Below are positions 1-7,451 of a stretch of 41,556 nucleotides of DNA, one piece after another. The translations under genes and the position numbers were made by a program. A model generated the notes under the pieces. It was not told the origin of the DNA. It saw only the letters and a list, made by a program, of their open reading frames with translations, and made no database searches. This DNA is from JBDTES01 sp039922435. GTDB taxonomy: Bacteria; Patescibacteriota; Saccharimonadia; Saccharimonadales; UBA4665. The stretch lies in contig JBDTES010000016.1 of NCBI GenBank assembly GCA_039922435.1, forward strand, positions 1-41,556. Reading direction: 5' to 3'. How positions within the stretch are numbered: position 1 is the first letter of the stretch; each line of letters begins with the position of its first letter.

Positions 1-650
1 AAATCCTCGGCATAGATAAGATTACGCTTTTTTTGATTCGATACCAGCTGGACACCATCAACCAGTTGGCCATCCTTTTGACTATCAAGCTGATTTAGCC
101 GATCACCAAGCCAGCTAGAGCCAATCGCAACGTGCTCGATGTCAGTTTGTTCGGCAAAACTAACCACTTTCTCAAGTGATAGTTTTAAGCTATTAGTTGG
201 TTGTTCCAAACCATCAGCCCCGTACCAGCGCAGCAAAAGTTCTTTCTGGTGATGCTGTTTATTAACCCTAATTACATCAACCTGCTCATCTAAATAACTC
301 CTAATCAGCTCTTGCTGCCGATGGCCATCAAGCATCCGCCTAGAATCTCTAGAACGCCCAACACCATAAAATACAGCCGCAACTGCAGCCGCCGAAGCTA
401 CATAAATCGGATACGAGAACAAATACTGACTGGTTTCGGTTGACAGTGCATTCAAGCTGGCCGGAAATCCCGCAGCCCCTTCGGCTACGGCTAAAGCTAT
501 TAGCCCGTTGTTACGAGAAAACCGCCTATCTCCATCAAGCGGGTCGCCATTATCACGAATTTGACCCAGAGCCTCTGTAACTTTGGGGTCAATTTCACCT
601 CTCGATATCAAACCGGATACTGTTTCGGGGTTAATCGTCAGATTATTCAT
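1..650 (-). CDS. Hypothetical membrane protein, C-terminus cut off by the window edge
   Basis: I translated this from the reverse strand: an ATG at 648-650 opens a frame (MNNLTINPETVSGLISRGEI...) that stays open for about 216 codons to position 1, so the C-terminus lies outside the window. The first ~60 residues are soluble and polar. A hydrophobic stretch follows at about residues 78-97 (YLFSYPIYVASAAAVAAVFY), flanked by a basic segment (GRSRDSRR), which suggests one membrane span. The rest is a charged, probably cytosolic region. I recognise no family. A good promoter, TTGACA-17 bp-TATAGT, lies on this strand about 40-70 bp upstream and shares its -35 region with smpB. Coding status is well supported; function is unknown. 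Confidence 0.7.
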   Translation of the reverse strand, partial: MNNLTINPETVSGLISRGEIDPKVTEALGQIRDNGDPLDGDRRFSRNNGLIALAVAEGAAGFPASLNALSTETSQYLFSYPIYVASAAAVAAVFYGVGRSRDSRRMLDGHRQQELIRSYLDEQVDVIRVNKQHHQKELLLRWYGADGLEQPTNSLKLSLEKVVSFAEQTDIEHVAIGSSWLGDRLNQLDSQKDGQLVDGVQLVSNQKKRNLIYAED

Positions 651-691
651 ACTTTTCGTCCACCGTATTAATTCAAAAGCCTAAAGCTTAT

Positions 692-742
692 ACTATAGTA
701 CAGTATTAATGATTTGTCAATGTAGGAATATTCCTCTACAAT
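692..742. promoter_or_regulatory. Divergent promoter pair with overlapping -35 boxes
   Basis: On the plus strand TTGTCA (714-719), a 17-bp spacer and TACAAT (737-742) point at smpB, with only 6 nt between the -10 box and the ATG, so the smpB mRNA is probably leaderless. On the minus strand TTGACA (720-715), 17 bp and TATAGT (697-692) point at the upstream membrane protein. The two -35 hexamers use the same bases (TTGTCAA), so polymerase can occupy only one direction at a time. Confidence 0.7.
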
Positions 743-748
743 ATACTT

Positions 749-1213
749 ATGGCCAAGAAGAAGATAGCTAACCAGCCAAAGAAAATCCAAAATAGACGCG
801 CCCGGCACGATTACGAGCTAGGCGATTCTTTGGTGGTGGGTCTAGAACTGACTGGCGCCGAAGTCAAATCACTCCGAATGGGACATGGCCAGTTACGAGG
901 TGCCTACGTAACTGTCAAAAATAACGAGATTTATCTTATAAATGGAACTATTACTGGCACTAGCACGGCACCGCTGACCGAACAAGAACAAACCCGGAGC
1001 CGTCGCTTGCTAGCCAAGCGCCGCGAAATCGACGCTCTAATTGCCGGCAAGCAACAGGGTCGTACAATCGTGCCACTAGAACTTTTAACTGGTAGCCGCT
1101 ACATAAAACTACGCATCGCCGTCGGCAAAGGCAAGAAGCTGTACGATAAACGCCAAACCCTAAAAGCCCGCGATGAGTCTCGCCAAATCAGCCGAGCTCT
1201 TCGACCACGATAA
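749..1213 (+). CDS. smpB: SsrA-binding protein SmpB
   Basis: SmpB is the cytosolic partner of tmRNA in trans-translation, which rescues stalled ribosomes and tags the nascent peptide for degradation. The 154-aa length matches the family. Typical elements are present: N-terminal NRRARHDYEL, the GLELTGAEVKSLR core strand/helix, GAYVTVKNNEIYL, and a basic C-terminal tail (GKKLYDKRQTLKARDESR, then RALRPR) that in known structures enters the mRNA channel. The first ATG is chosen because the -10 box TACAAT ends 6 nt before it; there is no Shine-Dalgarno sequence, consistent with a leaderless message. I could not identify ssrA (tmRNA) in this window. Confidence 0.97.
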   Translation: MAKKKIANQPKKIQNRRARHDYELGDSLVVGLELTGAEVKSLRMGHGQLRGAYVTVKNNEIYLINGTITGTSTAPLTEQEQTRSRRLLAKRREIDALIAGKQQGRTIVPLELLTGSRYIKLRIAVGKGKKLYDKRQTLKARDESRQISRALRPR

Positions 1214-1303
1214 GGACTATACAAAGACTATAAATAACAGGGGCGAATGGCTATAAGGCCCAGATTTTGCTATACTATGGTCTGACAAGGGAGTCAGTTA
1301 GTA

Positions 1304-2476
1304 ATGAAAATAGCAATGATGGTGCGTGGTTACATGACAGCACCAAAACCTGCCGATATCATATATGCGCCAATAGATCTAGCCGTCATTATTGCTCGAG
1401 GCCTGGCTAGTAGAGGCCACGAGGTTACGTTCTTTGCCCCAACCGGCTCAAGCATAGATGGCGTTACTATCCGTAGCCTAGACATTAGACCACTAGTCAA
1501 TAATCAAACCGAATTTAGTAAACTAGTCCATAATATCGATTGGCTAACTCACTATGTACCTCAATTATGGGATGTAAAGCTGGCAACTGCCATGTTCGAC
1601 TGCGCCGAGCTAGGCGAATACGACTTATTGTATTTTCACCACCCAGAAATAGCCTTGCCATTGGCCGTCAAACATCTCGACGTACCTGTCGCCTATACCC
1701 TAAACGATCCCCTCGACGGCTGGTACCGCCAAGCCTTCGAGATGTTCCATAGCCCCAACCAGCACCTAATCTCGATATCTAACAACCAACGACGGGGTGC
1801 ACCAGATTTGCCGTTTGCCCAAACAGTCTACAACGGCGTTGACACTAAGCTCTGGGAGTTTTCGGAAGAACACGAAGATTACTTAATTATTGCCGGTCGG
1901 ATTGTGCCAGAAAAAGGCTTCCGTGAGGCTATTAAAATTGCCCAACAAACCAACCATCGACTTTTAATTATTGGCCCAACTTATGAGGACCATCAAAACT
2001 ATTTCGATGATTACATTAAGCCGTATCTAAATGACAAGATTTTATACCTAGGCTCAATGGACCAAGCTCAACTGGCTAAATATTATCAAAAGGCCAAAGC
2101 CTTCCTAATGCCAGTCCAATGGGAAGAACCGTTTGGCCAAACCATGGTCGAAGCCATGTCGTGTGGTACGCCAGTGATAGCCTTGCGCCGCGGCTCGGTT
2201 CCGGAAATCATCGTCGATGGCAAAACTGGTTTTATCCGCGATAGTATCAGTGAAATGGCCGAAGCTGTCGGCCAGATTGACTCTATCAAACGACGCGATT
2301 GTCGCAAGCATGTCGAACAGCATTTCTCGGCCGAGACTATGGTCGATGGCTACGAAAAAACCTTCAAAGATATCTTGCTATTCAACAAACAGACCACTCC
2401 ACCGAGCCGACTAGTCAAATCCAGATTAAAGCGTCTACCTCACAAAATTAAATCTCGACTCAAAAAACTAAAATAA
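1304..2476 (+). CDS. GT4-type (group 1) glycosyltransferase
   Basis: A 390-aa GT-B fold glycosyltransferase. The N-terminal acceptor domain starts MKIAMMVRGYMTAP and has the glycine-rich entry RGLASRGHEVTFFAP. The C-terminal nucleotide-sugar domain begins near residue 190 (YLIIAGRIVPEKGF) and carries the family signature EPFGQTMVEAMSCGTPVIAL with the conserved Glu pair, followed by GSVPEII. The tail is very basic (KSRLKRLPHKIKSRLKKLK), suggesting contact with acidic membrane lipid. It probably transfers a sugar to a lipid, surface glycan or small molecule; donor and acceptor cannot be read from sequence. A -10-like TATACT lies at 1271-1276, and AAGGGAG, a plausible ribosome binding site, ends about 11 nt before the ATG, so this gene looks leadered, unlike many neighbours. 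Confidence 0.9.
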   Translation: MKIAMMVRGYMTAPKPADIIYAPIDLAVIIARGLASRGHEVTFFAPTGSSIDGVTIRSLDIRPLVNNQTEFSKLVHNIDWLTHYVPQLWDVKLATAMFDCAELGEYDLLYFHHPEIALPLAVKHLDVPVAYTLNDPLDGWYRQAFEMFHSPNQHLISISNNQRRGAPDLPFAQTVYNGVDTKLWEFSEEHEDYLIIAGRIVPEKGFREAIKIAQQTNHRLLIIGPTYEDHQNYFDDYIKPYLNDKILYLGSMDQAQLAKYYQKAKAFLMPVQWEEPFGQTMVEAMSCGTPVIALRRGSVPEIIVDGKTGFIRDSISEMAEAVGQIDSIKRRDCRKHVEQHFSAETMVDGYEKTFKDILLFNKQTTPPSRLVKSRLKRLPHKIKSRLKKLK

Positions 2477-2574
2477 CCACTCGTTTATACAGTTCAAAAG
2501 AAATCGTCAGCTAAGCTATATATTAGAACCGAAAAGTATTATAGCGTTTATGTTTAAGCTGTTATTCTATAGTT

Positions 2575-4185
2575 ATGACAAGCTCTTCTCAGCCTTGGTT
2601 TAAAAACGGGACACTCTACCAGATTTACCCACGCAGTTTTTATGATACCTCCGGTAATGGCACTGGGGATTTGCGGGGTGTTATTCAAAAGTTAGATCAC
2701 CTAGCTGGCCAGCCAGATTCGCTAGCGGTTGACGCTATCTGGATAGCACCGTTTTACCCATCGCCGATGGCTGACTTTGGCTATGACGTTAGCGACTACC
2801 GTGAAGTCGACCCGCGTTTTGGCACACTAGACGATTTTAGAGAACTTTTAGAGGCCTCTCACCAGCGTGGACTTAAGGTTGTGATTGACTTTATACCGAA
2901 TCATAGTTCTAATCAGCACGATTGGTTTAAGCAGTCACGCAGCTCACGAGATAACCCAAAACGGGGCTGGTATGTTTGGCACGATAGTCTGCCGGACGGC
3001 TCGCCACCGAACAATTGGCAAAGCGTCTTTAGTGGACCAGCTTGGACTCTAGACGATACCACCGGCCAATACTATCTGCACACATTTCTGCCGGAACAAC
3101 CGGATCTAAACTGGGATAATCCGGCTGTCCGCCAGGCAATGATTCAACATATGAAGTTCTGGCTCGACATGGGGGTTGACGGCTTTCGAGTCGATTCAGC
3201 GGCTGCCATTTCGAAGGATCCCGGGTTCCGCGATGACCCACCAAACAACGATTTCGTGGCCAGTATTGATCCACCCGGCGATTCACTGTTAAGTATCAAT
3301 AGCCAAAACGGACCGCAGGTCTATGAGTATTTAAAAGTTATGACAGATGTCGTTGCCAGTTACCCAAATCGGTTTATGATCTTAGAGGTTTACCCAGAAG
3401 GTTGGGAAAACCAAGCTGGAGCTTATTTGGATTTTTACCGCCAGGTTAATTCGGCAGTCTGTGCTCCCTTTAATTTTGAAGGTATTTCTGCCCCTTGGCA
3501 AGCTAGAACCTTTGAAGAACTAATCGATAGGTTCCAATCCGAGATTAAGCCAGAATACACGCCAGTTTATTGTTTCGGTAATCACGATAGATCGCGTCTA
3601 GCAACTCGGCGTGGCCCCGAAGCCGCTCGAGTAGCCGCTATGCTACTTCTAACCTTGCCGGGGCTATCAACTATTTATAACGGTGATGAACTCGGCATGG
3701 TCGACGGCACAATCACTCCAGACCAAGTCCACGACCCTTTCGAAAAGCGAGCGCCGGGGCAAGGTAATGGCCGCGATCCAGAGCGTACTCCAATGTTATG
3801 GAATAACCAAACCAATGCCGGCTTTACTACCGGCCAACCGTGGTTACCAATTGACCCAAACTTTGGCACCAGAAATGTCGATAGCCAAAGTGCTGAACCA
3901 ACTTCAATCCTAAATCTGTACCGCCGACTAATAGAGCTCAGAAATACACTGCCAAGCTTAAAAAAAGGAGAATACAAGCCGCTTCAGACGCCCAAGGGGA
4001 TTTTTGGTTTCCAGCGGATAGCTGACAGAGAGATTGCCACGATTCTATTAAACTTTACTGGTCAAACTATCGAATTAGGGCCGGGTGTGCCAACCGGGAA
4101 GGTAATCGCCTCAACTTACATGGATAATCCGCCGGCCGTAGTGACAGCCCTAAGACCCAATGAGGGCATTATTTGCAAACTATAG
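2575..4185 (+). CDS. GH13 alpha-glucosidase / alpha-amylase family enzyme
   Basis: A 536-aa glycoside hydrolase family 13 protein (oligo-1,6-glucosidase/alpha-glucosidase/trehalose-6-phosphate hydrolase type) without signal peptide, so cytosolic. The four GH13 regions are visible: DFIPNHSS (region I), GVDGFRVDSA with the nucleophile Asp207 (II), ILEVYPE with the acid/base Glu271 (III) and FGNHDRSR with transition-state Asp338 (IV). The N-terminus (WFKNGTLYQIYPRSFYD) and the C-terminal beta domain are typical, and length is normal. It would hydrolyse alpha-glucosides or malto-oligosaccharides; the exact linkage is not decidable here. A -10-like TATTCT (2563-2568) lies 6 nt before the ATG with no Shine-Dalgarno, suggesting a leaderless mRNA. 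Confidence 0.92.
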   Translation: MTSSSQPWFKNGTLYQIYPRSFYDTSGNGTGDLRGVIQKLDHLAGQPDSLAVDAIWIAPFYPSPMADFGYDVSDYREVDPRFGTLDDFRELLEASHQRGLKVVIDFIPNHSSNQHDWFKQSRSSRDNPKRGWYVWHDSLPDGSPPNNWQSVFSGPAWTLDDTTGQYYLHTFLPEQPDLNWDNPAVRQAMIQHMKFWLDMGVDGFRVDSAAAISKDPGFRDDPPNNDFVASIDPPGDSLLSINSQNGPQVYEYLKVMTDVVASYPNRFMILEVYPEGWENQAGAYLDFYRQVNSAVCAPFNFEGISAPWQARTFEELIDRFQSEIKPEYTPVYCFGNHDRSRLATRRGPEAARVAAMLLLTLPGLSTIYNGDELGMVDGTITPDQVHDPFEKRAPGQGNGRDPERTPMLWNNQTNAGFTTGQPWLPIDPNFGTRNVDSQSAEPTSILNLYRRLIELRNTLPSLKKGEYKPLQTPKGIFGFQRIADREIATILLNFTGQTIELGPGVPTGKVIASTYMDNPPAVVTALRPNEGIICKL

Positions 4186-4194
4186 CTTATCCGG

Positions 4195-4223
4195 TTGCCT
4201 AGTTCGACTATTTTCGGTATAAT
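4195..4223 (+). promoter_or_regulatory. Sigma70-type promoter upstream of the hairpin RNA/tRNA-Asn stretch
   Basis: TTGCCT (4195-4200), a 17-bp spacer and a perfect TATAAT (4218-4223), starting just after the GH13 stop codon. Transcription from about 4230 would read through the candidate hairpin RNA and tRNA-Asn. A second possible -10, TATAGT (4252-4257), would start transcription close to 4264, the first base-paired region of the hairpin. Confidence 0.6.
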
Positions 4224-4262
4224 TCCGATGTTCTCACCTCTATGTGGATGATATAGTACTAT

Positions 4263-4341
4263 AGGTGTTAAGATTGATTTCTGAAGCTATATTGAAGCTA
4301 GAAGGAAGAGCAGCCCACGTGACGAATTTATTTCGGCACCT
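4263..4341 (+). ncRNA. Candidate ~79-nt hairpin RNA (possible SRP-like RNA, unproven)
   Basis: No protein is encoded here, but the ends pair over 12 positions: AGGTGTTAAGAT (4263-4274) with ATTTCGGCACCT (4330-4341), one A-C mismatch and some G-U pairs. Near the apex is GAAGGAAGAGCAGCC (4301-4315), reminiscent of the GGAAGGAAGCAGCC apex of bacterial 4.5S/SRP RNA, and the total length is close to that of minimal SRP RNAs. Against this, I cannot place the conserved 5' side of the symmetric SRP loop. It could equally be a 5' leader of the tRNA transcript. Confidence 0.3.
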
Positions 4342-4348
4342 GGCGCGA

Positions 4349-4373
4349 TGAGAAACCCTATAAGGGTGTCTCA
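4349..4373 (+). other. Strong hairpin between candidate RNA and tRNA-Asn
   Basis: TGAGA-A-ACCCT pairs with AGGGT-G-TCTCA around an ATA loop, giving ten base pairs with one A-G mismatch. There is no following T-run, so it is more likely a processing signal or 3' end stabiliser between the upstream RNA and the tRNA than a terminator. Confidence 0.4.
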
Positions 4374-4382
4374 TAACTATAA

Positions 4383-4457
4383 TCCGGGGTAGCGCAGCGG
4401 TAGCGCAGTTGACTGTTAATCAATTGGTCGCGGGTTCGAATCCCGCCCCCGGAGCCA
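4383..4457 (+). tRNA. tRNA-Asn (anticodon GTT), CCA encoded
   Basis: A complete cloverleaf can be read by eye. The acceptor TCCGGGG pairs with CCCCGGA, a D-arm has GCGC/GCGC, the anticodon stem GTTGA/TCAAT closes loop CTGTTAA with anticodon GTT (4415-4417), and the T-arm GCGGG-TTCGAAT-CCCGC is perfect. The discriminator is G, and the CCA end is encoded (4455-4457). It is followed at once by an intrinsic terminator. Confidence 0.97.
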
Positions 4458-4467
4458 AATAAAGCCA

Positions 4468-4488
4468 CCCTCGAAAGAGGGTTTTTTT
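4468..4488 (+). terminator. Intrinsic terminator after tRNA-Asn
   Basis: Stem CCCTC/GAGGG with a GAAA tetraloop followed by seven T residues, 11 nt after the CCA end. Confidence 0.85.
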
Positions 4489-4500
4489 ATTTGGTTATGG

Positions 4501-4640
4501 GCCGAGAATCTAACCCGCGAGCAGCCCCGATGCAATCGGGGGCGTAAGTTGTGGGTTCGATAGCTAGAAACACGCGCAGGAGTTTACTCCGAGCATGCGA
4601 CGACGATAGTAGCGAAGCGTTCATCCTACCCCCGGAGCCA
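4501..4640 (+). repeat. tRNA-like relic: duplicated tRNA-Asn 3' end with split T-arm
   Basis: The last 12 nt of tRNA-Asn (CCCCCGGAGCCA, 4446-4457) recur exactly at 4629-4640. Upstream, GTGGGTTCGA (4551-4560) and ATCCTAC (4623-4629) would join into a perfect-looking T-arm (stem GTGGG/CCTAC, loop TTCGAAT), but 62 nt separate them. The stretch also contains a 7-bp hairpin CCCCGAT-GCA-ATCGGGG (4525-4541) and a GGAG-TTTA-CTCC hairpin (4580-4591). I see no D-arm or anticodon arm. It may be a decayed or interrupted tRNA gene, or an attachment-site duplication left by an element; no integrase is nearby. Confidence 0.4.
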
Positions 4641-4659
4641 AGCATAAGAACTATAAATG

Positions 4660-4679
4660 ACTTCTTTGGAGGTTTTTTT
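4660..4679 (+). terminator. Intrinsic terminator after the tRNA-like relic
   Basis: ACTTC pairs with GAGGT (one T-G pair) around TTTG, followed by seven T residues. Its presence right after the second CCA suggests that the relic region is or was transcribed as its own RNA. Confidence 0.6.
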
Positions 4680-4700
4680 ATTTTGGTATAGACTCATGGG

Positions 4701-5195
4701 ATGAATCAAACCCAAGATCCATATACTTTTATGCAGAAAGCATATGAGGATGCTCGAACGGGGTATGAAGCTAACGTCAGAATGTGGCACTTTGATAAAG
4801 TCAAAGAATGGGCCATAGATCCTATCGCGGGCACAATTACATTTACTTTACCAACGCAAATTGCCACAGGTCCGGTTCAGGTTATAGGTACTTTGTCTAA
4901 AGATGATCCAATTGAGCTCAACGGCAGGGCTTTCAGCACAACATTTATGTGGGCATGGGGACATCCTAGCGTGCCTGAGAGTCTACAAGAAGCTGCGTAT
5001 GTTATTAAAGATTGGGGTGAAAAAATGGGTCATCCTTTATTGACCAATCACATCGTTCCTGCAGACGAAAGCACAGCAACAACTTTTATGGCACTCGGTG
5101 CTAGTCTATATGGCGGCTTTACCTATGAGGTAGAGACGGCACCAACAACCAGAATGTATATGATCTTCAATGATCTAAGATTTAAAGATAAGTAA
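4701..5195 (+). CDS. DUF6882-like conserved hypothetical protein
   Basis: A 164-aa soluble protein. The pattern resembles the DUF6882 family: a short beta-rich N-half (ITFTLPTQIATGPVQVIGTLSKDD), then FMWAWGHPSVPESL, then an amphipathic helix (EAAYVIKDWGEKMG) and ATTFMALGASLYGGFTYEV. No catalytic motif is evident and the function of the family is, to my knowledge, unknown. The upstream ATG at 4696 runs into a stop after two codons, so 4701 is the start. A TATAGA box (4687-4692) lies 8 nt upstream, again close to leaderless. It is a single-gene unit between a terminator and an intergenic hairpin repeat. Confidence 0.75.
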   Translation: MNQTQDPYTFMQKAYEDARTGYEANVRMWHFDKVKEWAIDPIAGTITFTLPTQIATGPVQVIGTLSKDDPIELNGRAFSTTFMWAWGHPSVPESLQEAAYVIKDWGEKMGHPLLTNHIVPADESTATTFMALGASLYGGFTYEVETAPTTRMYMIFNDLRFKDK

Positions 5196-5283
5196 GTCTC
5201 TGCGCGCCGCATAATGATAAAGGGTTGTGAGGTATGCTCATAATTTAAGCTAAGGGATCCTGCTTAATCATAGTTAGACCTTC

Positions 5284-5318
5284 CTCTATCGTATTGGATC
5301 AATTAGAGTTTTCACTAC
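5284..5318 (+). repeat. Intergenic hairpin repeat, copy 1
   Basis: CTCTA ... TAGAG arms enclose an inner ATTG-GAT-CAAT stem. The element resembles copies at 6670-6700 and 7329-7358 in its CCTCTAYYGT start and outer pairing. It lies in the 191-nt gap after the DUF6882-like gene. That gap also holds TTAAGC/GCTTAA arms near 5247-5270 and otherwise nothing I recognise. Confidence 0.4.
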
Positions 5319-5347
5319 GAAGGATTTTCTCTCAATTACGTTAATAT

Positions 5348-5376
5348 TTGACTTATCCTGTCTTACATGCTATAAT
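5348..5376 (+). promoter_or_regulatory. Near-consensus promoter for the 418-aa hypothetical gene
   Basis: TTGACT (5348-5353), 17 bp, TATAAT (5371-5376). The expected start of transcription, about 5383, is only about 4 nt before the ATG at 5387. This rules out translation from the in-frame TTG at 5348, which is the -35 box itself. Confidence 0.85.
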
Positions 5377-5386
5377 CTACACACTT

Positions 5387-6643
5387 ATGGACCCTATTTC
5401 TGCTATTAAGCATTTGGATTTACAGACTGTTATTAACTCTGTTTACAGTATAGAGCAACAGCAAGTACGCGCTAGGATTCTTTTAGAAACTGCCACGCAC
5501 GAGGAAATAATCACCAATTATAAAATCCATGATCCAATTAATGAAATATATGGGCAAGAGCTAAATAGAGAAGAGGGTGGGCTTCTAGTACAACACTACG
5601 GTGCAATTGCTTTCGCGAACTACATTGGAGGATTGAAATTGCTATATGACACAAGTCCAACTGAGCTGGCCGTACGGGATGACGAACACACTCAAAAGTT
5701 TATCAGAACAATAGCTAGGGTATTATTAGAACCTGGTCCCGAATTTCAGGTACCTAGTATAGACCATCGGATTATAGACTTACACAGTGTATATGCTGGC
5801 ACCACAAATAACGTCAACATCCATTTACTAAATTCAGCGGATAATGCTACACGCATCATCGGAGCCCAATGCTTACGTTCTGGCATATCTGACATGGACG
5901 TATTAGATAAGTGGCATCCAGCTACACCAGGAGAGAAAATAAGTTTTAATTTATCCCTTCAAGCAGCCAGTGGTATCGTATTTGGCTCAATGATTAAGCT
6001 CTGTGCCGAAAAATTTAATGACGATGGTTCTATTAATCGGGAAAATCTAAGTCAACTTCTCGAGACTGTTAAATTATACGTTGCACCTTCGTTAAGCCAA
6101 ACTGATAAGGCTTATCGGAAATCGCAAGTCGTTGATTTTGGCTTGGCAAGCATTGTATTAGAAAAGGCGATAGAGCAATGCTCTAAAAGCGACCTAGGCA
6201 ACGCGTTAGTTAAGGGTAATCTGCATGAGGTGTTGTGGATTTTAGACGCCTTTGCCTTATTAAACGGTAACCAGGAGAAATACAATCAATTAGGTTTTGC
6301 TGCTGCCGACTACGCCGAGGACCGGGGAAATATACCAAACTTAACCCTGAGACGAGGGCACGATTTTAGAGTATTTCGCCGCGACATTAATAAAGGGGTA
6401 TATGCACAGCTCAAGAGTTATTCAAGCCGCAGAAATGATAAGCCATACGCAGAAGAAATAGATGTCTACAGAGAACAGGATTTTCATAAGCTCATTCAAG
6501 ATCCTGATTTAATTATTAACAAATTGAGACTGTACTATGCCTGGTCTCAGACGAATTTTGATCCCGAAGTATTTGTAGTAAGTGGAATAGATAGTATGAT
6601 TATGCCTACCGTCAAAGAAGTTTTTGATAAGTTAATAAGCTAG
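5387..6643 (+). CDS. Hypothetical protein, 418 aa, function unknown
   Basis: The frame can be extended 13 codons upstream, but that segment is the promoter; MDPISAIKHLDLQ is therefore the likely N-terminus. The protein is soluble and mostly helical in character, with no signal peptide or membrane span. Features seen are HEEIITNYKIHDPINEIYG near residue 35, LNSADNATRIIGAQCLRSGI near 145, a region NREENLSQLLETVKLYVAPSLSQTD-like in the middle (residues ~215-235) and a charged C-terminal third (RRGHDFRVFRRDINKGVYAQ). I recognise no domain and no catalytic motif. It is monocistronic, with its own strong promoter and its own terminator 60 nt after the stop. Confidence 0.7.
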   Translation: MDPISAIKHLDLQTVINSVYSIEQQQVRARILLETATHEEIITNYKIHDPINEIYGQELNREEGGLLVQHYGAIAFANYIGGLKLLYDTSPTELAVRDDEHTQKFIRTIARVLLEPGPEFQVPSIDHRIIDLHSVYAGTTNNVNIHLLNSADNATRIIGAQCLRSGISDMDVLDKWHPATPGEKISFNLSLQAASGIVFGSMIKLCAEKFNDDGSINRENLSQLLETVKLYVAPSLSQTDKAYRKSQVVDFGLASIVLEKAIEQCSKSDLGNALVKGNLHEVLWILDAFALLNGNQEKYNQLGFAAADYAEDRGNIPNLTLRRGHDFRVFRRDINKGVYAQLKSYSSRRNDKPYAEEIDVYREQDFHKLIQDPDLIINKLRLYYAWSQTNFDPEVFVVSGIDSMIMPTVKEVFDKLIS

Positions 6644-6669
6644 GTCAGTTTGTTCTAGGCCATAACTCC

Positions 6670-6700
6670 CTCTATTGTGGTGAGTCAAGCCAAGTTAGAC
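6670..6700 (+). repeat. Intergenic hairpin repeat, copy 2
   Basis: CCTCTATTGTGGTGAGTCAA resembles the repeat at 7329 over about 40 nt (shared GTGAG-CAA-CCAAGT core). The outer pairing here is shorter (TCTA/TAGA) because the last base is C instead of G. It sits 26 nt after the stop codon and just before the terminator. Confidence 0.4.
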
Positions 6701-6703
6701 AAA

Positions 6704-6734
6704 GTCAGAACTGTCGATTCGGTTCTGACTTTTT
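6704..6734 (+). terminator. Intrinsic terminator of the 418-aa gene
   Basis: Perfect 8-bp stem GTCAGAAC/GTTCTGAC with a 10-nt loop, followed by five T residues. Confidence 0.85.
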
Positions 6735-6783
6735 GTATACCTACAGTAGAGGTGGAGCTAAATAAATTTGCTATCATACAGTT

Positions 6784-7290
6784 ATGAAACGAGTATCGGT
6801 TATAGGTTGCCCTGGGTCTGGTAAAACCACATTTTCTCGAGAACTTTCGTGCAATACCAATCTACCACTGGTACATCTCGACTTTATGTACCATGATCAA
6901 GCGTATTCATATCAAACTGACAAAGATAGCTGGCGTTCAAGAGTACTCGGTGAGGCTAAAAAGAAGCAATGGATTATAGACGGGAACTATAAGTCTACTT
7001 TCGACATTCGGCTGCCTAAGTCTGACACAATCATATTTTTAGACTATCCAACGTATTTGAGCATTTGGCGGGCAATTAGGCGGCGGATCCATTTCCGCAA
7101 AAAAGTTAGAGAGGACATGCCGCCAACATGGAAGGAGCGCTTGGGGTGGAACTTCTTTGTATTTATTTTGAAGTTCAACTATTCAATTGCACCGCGAATC
7201 CGTCGACAGTTAAAATCTTACAAAAGCAAAAATATCATAGTACTAAAGACTCCCCATCAAGCAAAAATGTATCTCGCCCAGCTAAATTAG
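6784..7290 (+). CDS. FlaR/adenylate-kinase-like P-loop protein
   Basis: A 168-aa P-loop NTPase of the small family often annotated as DNA topology modulation protein FlaR or AAA family ATPase. The Walker A motif GCPGSGKTT is at residues 8-16, followed by the acceptor-site-like LPLVHLDFMYH and WIIDGNYKSTFDIRL. A Walker B-like strand (DTIIFLDYP) follows, then a basic lid (RAIRRRIHFRKKVRED) typical of nucleoside monophosphate kinase-like folds. Substrate is unknown; a small-molecule kinase is likelier than a role in DNA topology. The -10 box TATCAT (6772-6777) lies 6 nt before the ATG, with no Shine-Dalgarno. Confidence 0.85.
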   Translation: MKRVSVIGCPGSGKTTFSRELSCNTNLPLVHLDFMYHDQAYSYQTDKDSWRSRVLGEAKKKQWIIDGNYKSTFDIRLPKSDTIIFLDYPTYLSIWRAIRRRIHFRKKVREDMPPTWKERLGWNFFVFILKFNYSIAPRIRRQLKSYKSKNIIVLKTPHQAKMYLAQLN

Positions 7291-7328
7291 GGCGGGGCAA
7301 TATCTAGCTTTGTCACAGTTATGACTAC

Positions 7329-7358
7329 CTCTACCGTTGTGAGCCAAACCAAGTAGAG
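7329..7358 (+). repeat. Intergenic hairpin repeat, copy 3
   Basis: CTCTAC (7329-7334) pairs with GTAGAG (7353-7358) around a loop containing TTGTGAGCCAA. Its core aligns with the copy at 6670. The extra C-G pair relative to copy 1 keeps the stem intact, suggesting selection on structure. Confidence 0.45.
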
Positions 7359-7451
7359 ATAAGCACAGGCCTAGTTTCTGGGCCTCCCCCCAGCCTCTCT
7401 CCTTGGTTAGCCAAGAAAAAGTCGTGCCGATATTAAGTACAAATATCGGAG

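Noticed and set aside
4186..4700. Possible tmRNA (ssrA) near smpB
   Set aside because: I found neither a tag-peptide frame nor the conserved 5' tRNA-like half; the canonical CCA-ended unit here is an ordinary tRNA-Asn.
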